A stretch of 15,142 bases of DNA from the NCBI GenBank assembly GCA_022013205.1, contig JAKLQT010000083.1:1-15142 (forward strand), read 5' to 3'. A program made the translations under genes and the position numbers. Shown here in pieces: positions 6,878 to 14,343 of the stretch; position 1 is the stretch's first letter, and each line of letters begins with the position of its first letter. Below the pieces are notes generated by a model. That model did not search any database, had not been told where the DNA came from, and worked only from the letters and a program-made list of their open reading frames with translations. This stretch comes from Candidatus Omnitrophota bacterium (GTDB lineage: Bacteria; Omnitrophota; Gorgyraeia; B26-G9).

Positions 6878-7635
6878 AAAAAATAATTTCTATTGCGCTG
6901 CTTAATTTTAAGCAGGCGACGCGGGATAAGGTTTTTTTAGGAACAGTTTTGTTTTTTGTATTTTATTTGTTTTTTTGTGTATTGTTAAAAGAGGTTTCTC
7001 CCGGCCATGCCGAAAAGGTGCTGCGTAATGTGGGGTTGGCCGGGATAGAGCTGACAATTATTATTTTTATAATTTTTAGTTTTACATTTACTTTTTTTAA
7101 AGAAAGAGAGACGCGTATCCTGGAGGTATATCTTACTAATTGTACCCGCGCAAGCTATATCAGCGGGAAGATTATCGGCTATCTTTTTATAACTATATTC
7201 TATCTGTGTTTTTCCGCGCTTGCCTATTGTTTTGTCTTGTATCTCTTCGGCGCGTTTGACGTTAGTGTATTAGCAGCGCTTTACCCTTTATTTTTGAAGA
7301 TCACGCTGATTATTTTTATAACCAGCATTTTTTCATGTTTATTTTCATCCTCGGATTTAGCTTTACTTTGCAGTTTATTTTTTTATATAGGATGCGAACT
7401 TATGCCGATGGCGTTAAAAATTGTAAAGGCTCATGGCGCGAAAGGACAAAAACTAATGGTCGAGAGCCTGTATTCTTTTTTGCCTAATATGGATAAACTG
7501 GATATCAAACAGCTTGCTGTTTACGGGCAGCTTCCCGGTTTAAAATATTTATTTTTAATTACTTTTTACGCGATTAGCTACATTGCGGGCTTATGGATAA
7601 TAAATGTTTTTGTTTTTCAAAAAAAGGAATACTGA
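6874..7635 (+). CDS. ABC-2 type permease, partner of the upstream ATPase
   Basis: This 253-residue integral membrane protein has about six hydrophobic segments. The first is at about 20-42 (FLGTVLFFVFYLFFCVLL) and the last ends at about 248, just before the C-terminal FQKKEY. The region after helix 2 carries FFKERETRILEVYLTN, the charged loop typical of ABC-2 permeases that contacts the ATPase, followed by the R-x-x-Y-I-x-GKIIGY stretch common to this class. It starts in a four-base overlap with the ATPase gene and its 3' end overlaps the next gene by 43 bp. Sequence alone does not show what is moved. Its fixed place between pseudopilin genes suggests a link with secretion or envelope function. 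Confidence 0.82.
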   Translation: MKKIISIALLNFKQATRDKVFLGTVLFFVFYLFFCVLLKEVSPGHAEKVLRNVGLAGIELTIIIFIIFSFTFTFFKERETRILEVYLTNCTRASYISGKIIGYLFITIFYLCFSALAYCFVLYLFGAFDVSVLAALYPLFLKITLIIFITSIFSCLFSSSDLALLCSLFFYIGCELMPMALKIVKAHGAKGQKLMVESLYSFLPNMDKLDIKQLAVYGQLPGLKYLFLITFYAISYIAGLWIINVFVFQKKEY

Positions 7636-8462
7636 CGTTTGTTTTATTTTCAGTTTGTATCGTTGCTATTGCCTGGGCGTCTTCCCAACTGCAAAAGGTG
7701 AGGATCCAAAATAAAGAGAAGATTGTCTATGATAGCCCGGCTGAGTACGCGAAGCTGATTGCCGGGAATTTTCAGGGAATTTTCGCTGATGCTTTTTATA
7801 TCAGGGGGATTTTGGCAATCACCGATGAATATGAAGACCGGGCGGTTTGGCAGAAATGGGTTGAAGGCAATTTTGCCGCCGCGCTTATCCTTGACCCGCG
7901 GTTAATTGAAGCATATTTTTTTGCCGGAATCGTGATTGCCCGGGATGAAGCAGGAATCGACAGCGGTATCGCGTTTTTAAAACAATACTATGCGCTTAAT
8001 CCAAAGCAATGGAGAATCCCTTACTGGATTGGTTTTAATTATTTGCAGAAGGGGGAGTATCTGATGGCGGCAAAATACTATCAGGAAGCCGCAGTGCTGC
8101 CGAGCGCGCCGCCTTTTTTAAAAAGTAATCCGGCGATGTTATATTATGAGGCCGGAAGCCCTTCACTTGGAATCATGTACCTGGAGGGATTACTGAATTC
8201 GGTGAATGATCCGAAGCAGCTGGAGTGGATTACAATCAAGCTGGAATGGCTCAAACATATTATGTTTCTGGAAAAGAAAGTGCAGGAGTTTAAAACAGTT
8301 TACGGAGTTATGCCCCGCAGCCTTACAGATATGCTTAAGGCCGGGACGCTCAGAGACATCCCCGCAGATCCTTTCAGAGGGGGATATTATTTTGATGCCC
8401 AAAGCGGACGGGTAAAAAGCCGATTAATTGATAAGTCGAAGCGCGGAGGAGAATTACGGTGA
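7593..8462 (+). CDS. Membrane-anchored TPR-like helical repeat protein with GspG-like C-terminal motif
   Basis: The protein has 289 residues. One hydrophobic segment at 13-29 (ILTFVLFSVCIVAIAWA) anchors it, with the rest probably periplasmic. Residues about 75-215 have TPR-like helical pairs: FAAALILDPRLIEAYFFAGI, ALNPKQWRIPYWIGFNYLQKGEYLMAAKYYQEA. The tail (236-276) has the pattern VYGVMPRSLTDML..., IPADPFRGGYYFD, SGRVKS. This resembles the ADPFGG-Y-D ending of GspG-type globular domains, although this protein has no prepilin leader. The ATG at 7593 lies 43 bp inside the permease gene and lacks a clear ribosome site, so re-initiation or an alternative start is likely. Its stop overlaps the next gene's GTG by four bases. 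It may be an accessory scaffold joining the ABC pair to the pseudopilus. Confidence 0.7.
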   Translation: MDNKCFCFSKKGILTFVLFSVCIVAIAWASSQLQKVRIQNKEKIVYDSPAEYAKLIAGNFQGIFADAFYIRGILAITDEYEDRAVWQKWVEGNFAAALILDPRLIEAYFFAGIVIARDEAGIDSGIAFLKQYYALNPKQWRIPYWIGFNYLQKGEYLMAAKYYQEAAVLPSAPPFLKSNPAMLYYEAGSPSLGIMYLEGLLNSVNDPKQLEWITIKLEWLKHIMFLEKKVQEFKTVYGVMPRSLTDMLKAGTLRDIPADPFRGGYYFDAQSGRVKSRLIDKSKRGGELR

Positions 8463-8938
8463 ATGATATTTCCAAAAAAGAATGGCGCGGCAAGAGAAAA
8501 TTTATTAGTGCGCGGTTGAGCGCGCTTACATTGGTTGAATTGATGGTGGTTGTGGCGATTGTCGGAATCATTTCTACAGCGAGCCTTCTTTCGATTTCAT
8601 ATACTGATAGCCGGCGGCTGGAAACAGAAACGCGTAGAATTATCGGTGATTTATGCTGGGCGAGGAAAATGGCGGTTGCCCGGCACATTAATTATATCGT
8701 GGATTTTGATATTGTAAATGAACAATACACAGTCTATGAAGGAAGCGTTTCCCCGGCAAATATGTGCAAACAACAACGCCTGGTAAGTGATATCTCATTA
8801 CTGGCCCCGCTTCCAAACCAGGTTGTTTTTAATTTTCCTTCAGGAGACAGCCTGGCCAAACAGATTGATTTGAGTTATCGCGGGCAAACACGGCAAATAA
8901 TTATTTTCAGTGGGAGCGGATATGTCAGAATGCAATAA
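8459..8938 (+). CDS. GspH-like minor pseudopilin
   Basis: This 159-residue prepilin has a long basic leader of 22 residues and a membrane helix LTLVELMVVVAIVGIIS. Glu at mature position 5 is present. The residue before the predicted cleavage point is Ala (LSA before LTLVE), not the usual Gly. The following RRIIGDLCWARKMAVARH is typical of GspH/FimT proteins, as are the beta-rich remainder and the final FSGSGYVR. A GTG start follows GGAGGAG at 8445-8451 and overlaps the upstream stop as GTGA. In type II secretion GspH is the minor pseudopilin lying between the G shaft and the I-J-K tip. Confidence 0.82.
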   Translation: MNDISKKEWRGKRKFISARLSALTLVELMVVVAIVGIISTASLLSISYTDSRRLETETRRIIGDLCWARKMAVARHINYIVDFDIVNEQYTVYEGSVSPANMCKQQRLVSDISLLAPLPNQVVFNFPSGDSLAKQIDLSYRGQTRQIIIFSGSGYVRMQ

Positions 8939-9422
8939 AAGGATTGTAGATCCGGTACGAAAAACGTATAATAAAATAAGAATGAAGATAACCTTGTTTC
9001 GGTTTATTGTTTCTTTATTTTCGAACAACCGCGGCCTCAGGCAGGGATTAAGCCTTATTGAAGTTTCGATAGCGATTTTGGTGTTGTCGATTATAGTTGG
9101 GGGTTCGCTGAGTATGTTCAGCCAGGGGCATGGGTTAGCCCGGAAATCCCAGGAAAAGGCTGCGGCCCATTGCCTGGTGAGGGAAGTCATGGAAGAATAT
9201 TCGGATTGGGCGCGATTGGTGGCAAGGACTGGAGCCAATCCTCCGGCAAATGGGACATATGTTAATCCGCCGCTTGTTGTGGCCCGTAATAATGTAAACT
9301 ATACACCGAGCCTTATTATTTCTTCCGGGCCGCTTCCGGCTCCAGAACTAAAACAACTTGAAGTGAACGTCACCTGGGCTGGAGGAACTTTCCAGGTGAG
9401 AACATTGAAGGGTAATTATTAA
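8922..9422 (+). CDS. GspI-like minor pseudopilin
   Basis: This 166-residue prepilin has a long leader of about 42 residues, in which the likely cleavage is RQG before LSLIEVSIAILVLSIIVGG, giving Glu5. After the helix come KAAAHCLVREVMEEY, which is GspI-like, and an ending with LEVNVTWAGG, which matches the V-x-V-x-W pattern at the end of GspI. I preferred the ATG at 8922 because GGAG (8913-8916) lies five bases upstream. GTG 8910 is an alternative in frame, and ATG 8982 would give a shorter leader. The gene overlaps gspH by 17 bp. Product: tip complex component nucleating pseudopilus assembly with J and K. Confidence 0.75.
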   Translation: MSECNKRIVDPVRKTYNKIRMKITLFRFIVSLFSNNRGLRQGLSLIEVSIAILVLSIIVGGSLSMFSQGHGLARKSQEKAAAHCLVREVMEEYSDWARLVARTGANPPANGTYVNPPLVVARNNVNYTPSLIISSGPLPAPELKQLEVNVTWAGGTFQVRTLKGNY

Positions 9423-9424
9423 CG

Positions 9425-9916
9425 GTGATGAAAAATATTCGCGGATTGAGAATCAGCGGGGTTTCGCTCCTGGAATTAATGATCGCGCTTGCGATTTTCT
9501 CCTTAATATCTCTTTCTGTAACTAGTATCATTGGCAGCATCCAGAAATCGTGGGATCGTCAGAGAGATACGCTGGAAGTGGTTTCGAATGGGTCCTGGGC
9601 CATTGAGTTTATGACCAACGAATTACGGCACACGGACGACGCGTCAATTACCGTCAGTCCATCAGGAGATAGCGTGCGTTTCCGAATTGATCCTGATTCG
9701 GATGGAAATCCGCCGTATCGGACGGTTCAATACCAATTGACGGGAACGGTGTTAGAACGCAGGCAACTTCCCGGTGCCTATGAGGAGCTGGCTAATTTCA
9801 TCACATCTAATTCTATTTTTGCCTGGAGCGGCGAAATAGTGACGATCACGTTGACCTTAAACAAGGGTGATGTGAATTATACGCTGATTTCCCAGGCCAG
9901 GCCGAGGAACTTATGA
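9425..9916 (+). CDS. GspJ-like minor pseudopilin
   Basis: The 163-residue prepilin has a 12-residue leader ending RISG, cleavage before VSLLELMIALAIFSLISLS, and Glu5 present. After the helix the sequence SIQKSWDRQRDTLEVVSNG, IEFMTNELRHTDDA fits GspJ/PilW-like proteins, which place a D/N-x-x-R-A-D type stretch here. The rest is beta-rich (VRFRIDPDSDGNPPYRTVQYQL). It begins two bases after the gspI stop with GTG 9425 or the adjacent ATG 9428, preceded by AAGGG (9408-9412). Its stop overlaps the next gene by four bases (ATGA). Confidence 0.75.
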   Translation: MMKNIRGLRISGVSLLELMIALAIFSLISLSVTSIIGSIQKSWDRQRDTLEVVSNGSWAIEFMTNELRHTDDASITVSPSGDSVRFRIDPDSDGNPPYRTVQYQLTGTVLERRQLPGAYEELANFITSNSIFAWSGEIVTITLTLNKGDVNYTLISQARPRNL

Positions 9917-10380
9917 GCAATAAACGAGGACAAGCGCTTTTGTTCGCATTTTTACTTTTGATGCTGTTAGGGATACTCACCGCGGCGGTAGCGTCGTTAT
10001 GGCAGTCAGAAATTAAAATCCGGGACGAGGACAAATTAGCAACATTTGCGTTTTATCTGGCGCAGGCAGGCGTTGAACGGGCTAAAATTGAGGTTATCTA
10101 TAATGTGGCGCTCTCAGGAAGTTATGGCTGGTATAATGATTTAGATATTGCCGGTGATAATTATATATTTCGCTATAATTTCAGCGCAGCTATTATTTCT
10201 CCTACAGAGAGGGCTCTTGTGGGAACAGGAGAAGTTCTGGATTTAAGCGGCAATATTCTCGCCCATAAAGAAATCAGTGTGATTGTAGATGGTATTGCCG
10301 ACACGGTTGTTCCTTTTGACGGAATAGACGATGTTCCTGCCGATAACCAGATGGCCCAGTGGACCTGGCAGGTGATATAA
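9913..10380 (+). CDS. Short GspK/PilX-like tip pseudopilin
   Basis: The 155-residue prepilin has leader MSNKRG, cleavage before QALLFAFLLLMLLGILTAAV, and Phe at mature position 5 instead of Glu. Loss of Glu5 is a hallmark of GspK. The motif KLATFAFYLAQAGVERAKIEV after the helix also matches GspK and PilX, which carry an A-x-x-A-x-AG-x-E pattern. Family GspK is usually near 300 residues with a large helical insertion; this protein lacks it, so it is a compact version. ATGA overlap with gspJ couples translation. It probably caps the filament as the fourth minor pseudopilin. Confidence 0.7.
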   Translation: MSNKRGQALLFAFLLLMLLGILTAAVASLWQSEIKIRDEDKLATFAFYLAQAGVERAKIEVIYNVALSGSYGWYNDLDIAGDNYIFRYNFSAAIISPTERALVGTGEVLDLSGNILAHKEISVIVDGIADTVVPFDGIDDVPADNQMAQWTWQVI

Positions 10381-10382
10381 CG

Positions 10383-11591
10383 ATGCAGAAATATTTTTAT
10401 ACGGCGCGGGACGAACGGGGCAAAGGGGTCAAAGGAACGATTATGGCCGAAACCGAAGTGGAGTTGGCCAATAAAATTTCACACCTCGGGTATTTCCTGA
10501 CCAGTTATAAAATTTCTCAGGAATTAATTAATAAAGCTTCAGAAACAGCTGTCGAGGCGCTTAAACCGAAAGAAGTGCTGCAGCTGACATACCAGATATC
10601 GACGCTGCTGGATGCCGGACTGCCTCTGCTTAACGGATTGAGAAATCTGGCTCAGGATGCGTCAAACGAAAGAATCCAACGGACTATCGATGACATTCGT
10701 TATCGGGTTGAAAGCGGGATTTCATTAAAGGAGGCGCTGAGTACTCATCCGAAAAGCTTCCCTAAACTGTATCAGGCGCTGGTAGAAGCCGGAGAGTCCA
10801 CAGGAAAGCTGGCGGAAACGCTTAATGATTTGGCCTTACTTCTGGAGTGGCAAATGGATTTAAAGGGAAAGATAAAAGAAGCGGCAACCTATCCTGTTAT
10901 TCTTTTTACCGTAATGATCGGGGTGGTTATCTTAATGGTAGTAAAAGTAATTCCCACTTTTGAACCGATATTTGCTGATTTTGGGGCACAATTGCCTTTG
11001 CCTACGCGTGTGGTCCTGGGGGTGAGTCATTTTGTAATAAATTTTTGGCCTGTCGTGATAGGGATTATTATAACGATAGTTTCAGGGGTTATTTTTTATA
11101 ATCGGACAGAAGGGGGGCATTATAAACTTGACAGCCTGAAATTAAAAATGCCTCTTTTCGGCGGTTTACTGCGAAAAATAGCACTCTCCCGTTTTGCGCA
11201 TACGTTTACGATTTGCTTTGACGCTGGGATCAGTTTACTTATTGCGCTTGAGATATCGCAGGGAACAATCGGTAATGCCCGCATTGAACGAGCTGTGTCA
11301 AAAGCCAAAAAATCGGTAAATGTCGGTGAAAAGCTGGCATCCTCGTTAAAAATGAGCGGTGAATTTCCGTCTATGGTCGTGAGAATGATTGAAGTAGGTG
11401 AGCAGTCTGGTAACCTGACCAAGACATTAAAAAAAGTGACCGAGTTTTATGATAAAGAAGTCGCGTCTATGATCAAAAGCATATTCGCGTTAATGGAGCC
11501 GATAATGATTATTATTATGGGAGTGGTGGTAGGAGGTATTGCTCTGTCGGTATTTTTACCCATGTTTCAATTGGCGCAGATGGTGGGGTGA
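10383..11591 (+). CDS. GspF/PilC inner-membrane platform protein
   Basis: This 402-residue protein, normal for the family, has the opening YFYTARDERGKGVKGTI, then two GspF repeat domains (about 65-190 and 265-395). Hallmark stretches include LTYQISTLLDAGLPLL, ALVEAGESTGKL, IALSRFAHTFTICFDAGISLL and MIEVGEQSGNL. Membrane helices lie at about 170-190, 218-240 and 374-396. It forms the rotor-like platform that GspE turns to insert pseudopilin subunits. ATG 10383 lies two bases after the gspK stop. In classical gsp operons F sits between E and G; here it sits between K and L. Confidence 0.93.
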   Translation: MQKYFYTARDERGKGVKGTIMAETEVELANKISHLGYFLTSYKISQELINKASETAVEALKPKEVLQLTYQISTLLDAGLPLLNGLRNLAQDASNERIQRTIDDIRYRVESGISLKEALSTHPKSFPKLYQALVEAGESTGKLAETLNDLALLLEWQMDLKGKIKEAATYPVILFTVMIGVVILMVVKVIPTFEPIFADFGAQLPLPTRVVLGVSHFVINFWPVVIGIIITIVSGVIFYNRTEGGHYKLDSLKLKMPLFGGLLRKIALSRFAHTFTICFDAGISLLIALEISQGTIGNARIERAVSKAKKSVNVGEKLASSLKMSGEFPSMVVRMIEVGEQSGNLTKTLKKVTEFYDKEVASMIKSIFALMEPIMIIIMGVVVGGIALSVFLPMFQLAQMVG

Positions 11592-11594
11592 GCG

Positions 11595-13463
11595 GTGGCA
11601 TTATTAATTGGTATTGATATCGGCAAACGCCTGGTAAAGGTTGTTCAGATAGAACATAAGACAAAATATGTGCTCCATAAGGCGTTTCTGTTTCCTACTC
11701 CGTATATAGAGAATGACGTTCCGAAAAAGATCGACACGCAAAAGTTTTTAAATCAAATTATTTCCAAAATTCCTCTGGTAGAATTTAAAGAGTCTTTGGT
11801 CGGAATCACTATCCCCTCTTCATGCGTGAAGGTGATGACGGTTGATTTGCCGAAAATGAGCAAGAAAGAACTGGCCATCGCAGCCGTTGCCGAGGCCAAA
11901 CGAAAATTAGTCCCTCCGCCAACTCCCTCGAGTATTTTTGAGCAGTTACTGCTTGAAGAGGTGATTATCGGGAAAATTCCCCGCTACGAAATGTTGGTCG
12001 TGCAAACGGAAAAAATGTATGTTCAGGAAAACCTGAGTATCCTGGAACAATTCGCAGGCAAAACTCCGGCACTAATCAGCCCGTCGTGCTATACTATTCC
12101 TGCCTGCCTATCGCATCATTCAAAAACATTTAAGGAACATGCGGCGTTTATCGATATTGGGTATGATTCGATCGGTATCACCATTGCCAAAAAGGGTAAT
12201 TTATATTTTTTCCGGGATATCACGTTTGGCCTCAAAGATATCATTACCCGCATTTCCAAAGAATTGACGATTTCTCCGGATGAAGCGGAGCGCGTGATCC
12301 GGGAAAAAGGAGTGCCGGAAGTTGATATTGATATAAATGACAAGATGAAGGTTTCCGAAGCAATCATGATGCTAAGGTACGAAGCATCACTCAAAGAAGG
12401 CGATGCTCAGAAGGAAGTGAGCCCCTTAGAATTGAGGGCTGCCTGGCAGACGGAAATCGAGGGTATTATCCATGAAATAAGGAGAAGTTTGATGTATTAC
12501 AAAGACCAGGCCAAGGGCGGCCGGGTGGAGAATATTTTCTTTTTGGGAGGAGGCGCGAAAATAAACAGATTGGTTTCGGAGTTGAGCCGGGAACTTGGCG
12601 GCAACTGCCGGTTGTTTTCCCCTCAAAGTGAAACAGAACTTATGCTGGACCCGGAGCAGGAGGGATTGATCGGGGAAGACAGCGTATTGTTTGTAACGGC
12701 ATTATCCATTGCCCCGGCGATTATCCATGCAAGAAAAAGTAAACGGGCGATTAGTTTTTTGCCTCTTGAACTTAAAAAACAGGAATCGATCTCGCAGAGA
12801 AAGACCGCGGGGATTATTTTCGTGATTATAATTTTTTTGGCTGCCTTGTTAGGATTTGGCCAACAGTTGATGCAGAACAGAATGCTGAATATAGCGATTA
12901 GCCGACTGAGTGAAGAAGCAGAAAAAGTTAAAGACGCTTCATTGCTGCTGGAAACATTAAAAACCCAGAAATCAAATATTAATGAAAAAAGCGTTAAGAT
13001 TAGGAAAGTTTCAGGAAAACGTGTCGCGGTTACGGTGCTGCTTGAAGGTTTATCGCAACTTGTACCAGAGAATGTTACCTTAGTTGAAGTGTCTATTTCT
13101 CCATCATCATCTTCTTCGGAAGAGGGCCAACAGGCATCCGGCTTTGCCCAAGAGCCTGGATTGGAAACTCAGGAAATGACAGATGCGGGAAATAAACAAG
13201 CAGCATTGTCAAAAGACAGTTACACGCTGGGGATTAAAGCAGCTTGTTTCGGTGACTTTGAAGAAGCTGTACAGCTGGCGCAGGAGTTTAAAAAGCGGTT
13301 GGAGGGCAGCAGGCAGTATAGCAAAATAGAACTGCTTTTACCAGAACTGGAAAAGATTATTCCGAATGTGGAAAGTTCTCAGCAGGTCGTGTTAACGCAG
13401 CCGAAAACAAGAACGTTTGAAATTCGGACAAAAATAGTGAAAGTTGGCAATGAAAAATTCTAA
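11595..13463 (+). CDS. PilM-PilN fusion, GspL-type platform protein
   Basis: The protein has 622 residues. Residues 1 to about 390 form an actin-like PilM domain: GIDIGKRLVKVVQIE near the start, FIDIGYDSIGITI at 185-197 and FFLGGGAKI around 315-323, which are the nucleotide-pocket strands of this fold. A PilN-like part follows: FLPLELKK, a membrane helix at about 406-424, a coiled coil (about 430-460), then a periplasmic alpha-beta domain (LLEGLSQLVPENVTLVEVSI). Residues 500-545 form a Ser, Glu and Gln-rich probable disordered insert inside that domain. In type IV pili PilM and PilN are separate; GspL of type II secretion has exactly this fused plan. GTG start three bases after gspF. It overlaps the next gene by 14 to 20 bp. 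Confidence 0.85.
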   Translation: MALLIGIDIGKRLVKVVQIEHKTKYVLHKAFLFPTPYIENDVPKKIDTQKFLNQIISKIPLVEFKESLVGITIPSSCVKVMTVDLPKMSKKELAIAAVAEAKRKLVPPPTPSSIFEQLLLEEVIIGKIPRYEMLVVQTEKMYVQENLSILEQFAGKTPALISPSCYTIPACLSHHSKTFKEHAAFIDIGYDSIGITIAKKGNLYFFRDITFGLKDIITRISKELTISPDEAERVIREKGVPEVDIDINDKMKVSEAIMMLRYEASLKEGDAQKEVSPLELRAAWQTEIEGIIHEIRRSLMYYKDQAKGGRVENIFFLGGGAKINRLVSELSRELGGNCRLFSPQSETELMLDPEQEGLIGEDSVLFVTALSIAPAIIHARKSKRAISFLPLELKKQESISQRKTAGIIFVIIIFLAALLGFGQQLMQNRMLNIAISRLSEEAEKVKDASLLLETLKTQKSNINEKSVKIRKVSGKRVAVTVLLEGLSQLVPENVTLVEVSISPSSSSSEEGQQASGFAQEPGLETQEMTDAGNKQAALSKDSYTLGIKAACFGDFEEAVQLAQEFKKRLEGSRQYSKIELLLPELEKIIPNVESSQQVVLTQPKTRTFEIRTKIVKVGNEKF

Positions 13464-14070
13464 ACTGATACTGATAATTAGTGGGATGTTATTTGCCGCT
13501 TTGCTGTCTATTCTCATTCTTGAATTTAAGATAAATGCGGCGCTAAAGAAAGAGTGGCTTGAAAAAGAAGGATCTATTAAAGCGGCAAAAAAAATAACTC
13601 AGGAGGCAGAAAAAATTCAAAAAGAGATCACGGATCTTACCATAGAGGATTCTCAGATCGAGAAAATGGTTCCTTTGAATGAGCAGGAACCAATGGGCCT
13701 GATAAAAACGCTTTCTTTGCTGGCCAATCAGTCGAAGGCAAAAAATTTAGAAATAATATTTCTTAATCAGGGTAAAGATTCCTCAGATACTTCCGATCAG
13801 CAGGAGCAGTCAGGCACATCGTTCTCTCCTGAAGATGAAGAAGACGATGAATTTTCAGAACAAAACGAAACGTTTTTCTCCTTGAAGCCGCAGTTGATAC
13901 AAATGAATTTTGAGTGTGAATTCCCGCAGGTTATTGCTTTTCTTAATAAAGCCTTGTCGCTGGACCGTATTGTTTTGATTGACAGTGTCAAAATAGAACG
14001 CGTGGAAAAGATACTCCCCCGCCAGAAAGTCACGCTAATGCTGAGCGCATATACTTTTTTGGCCGAATAA
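13450..14070 (+). CDS. PilO/GspM-like platform protein
   Basis: The 206-residue protein has an N-terminal membrane helix (about 5-26), a coiled coil (about 30-70, KKEWLEKEG, EAEKIQKEITDL), then a ferredoxin-like periplasmic domain whose second half reads MNFECEFPQVIAFLNKALSLDR, IVLIDSVKIER, VTLMLSAYTF. This is the PilO pattern. A strongly acidic Ser/Glu/Asp insert at 108-140 (EDEEDDEFSEQNE) is probably disordered. It pairs with the PilN/GspL domain of the upstream protein. I prefer ATG 13450; TTG 13444 is possible. Neither has a strong ribosome site, so coupling to the overlapping upstream gene is likely. It is the last gene of the secretion cluster. Confidence 0.78.
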   Translation: MKNSKLILIISGMLFAALLSILILEFKINAALKKEWLEKEGSIKAAKKITQEAEKIQKEITDLTIEDSQIEKMVPLNEQEPMGLIKTLSLLANQSKAKNLEIIFLNQGKDSSDTSDQQEQSGTSFSPEDEEDDEFSEQNETFFSLKPQLIQMNFECEFPQVIAFLNKALSLDRIVLIDSVKIERVEKILPRQKVTLMLSAYTFLAE

Positions 14071-14072
14071 CC

Positions 14073-14196
14073 AGAGAAGCACTAAAAGAAGATCTTTTGG
14101 ATATTAAGAAACTTCGAAAAGAAGAAGCTAAGGCGATCTCTTTTGAAGATTATCTGAGGCAACGCGATGTATAAACTTTTTATATCTATAACGTAA
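14073..14196 (+). pseudogene. Remnant of a type II toxin-antitoxin module
   Basis: Directly after the pilO stop, another frame (14073-14174) reads REALKEDLLDIKKLRKEEAK followed by ISFEDYLRQRDV and a stop, without any start codon. The pattern of a charged helix, then ISFEDYL and a stop resembles the C-terminal end of Phd/YefM or RelB-type antitoxins. The stop overlaps an ATG at 14167 (ATGTATAA), the usual toxin start overlap. That frame reads MYKLFISIT before a stop at 14194-14196, like the opening of a RelE/ParE toxin. Both genes are thus broken: the antitoxin lacks its DNA-binding half, and the toxin ends after nine codons. The remainder of 14197-14343 shows no convincing gene; a 37-codon frame from 14254 matches nothing known to me. 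Confidence 0.45.
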
Positions 14197-14272
14197 AACA
14201 TAGGCGAGAAGCTTACCGGTAACCCACATCAAAATTGGATATATACCTGTAAACATGGACAAGCGCCCTATG

Positions 14273-14301
14273 TTGACTCAGGACATGTTTTATGCTATCG
14301 T
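14273..14301 (+). promoter_or_regulatory. Possible promoter for the cysteine-cluster and DUF167 genes
   Basis: TTGACT (14273-14278) is followed after 17 bases by TATCGT (14296-14301), matching consensus at 5 and 4 of 6. A perfect TATAAT also lies at 14306-14311 but has no -35 at proper distance. Either could serve the gene starting at 14344. This is the first credible promoter after the long secretion operon. Confidence 0.35.
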
Positions 14302-14343
14302 AGAATATAATATACCTGGCGCGGAAAAGGCCATTATACGGTT

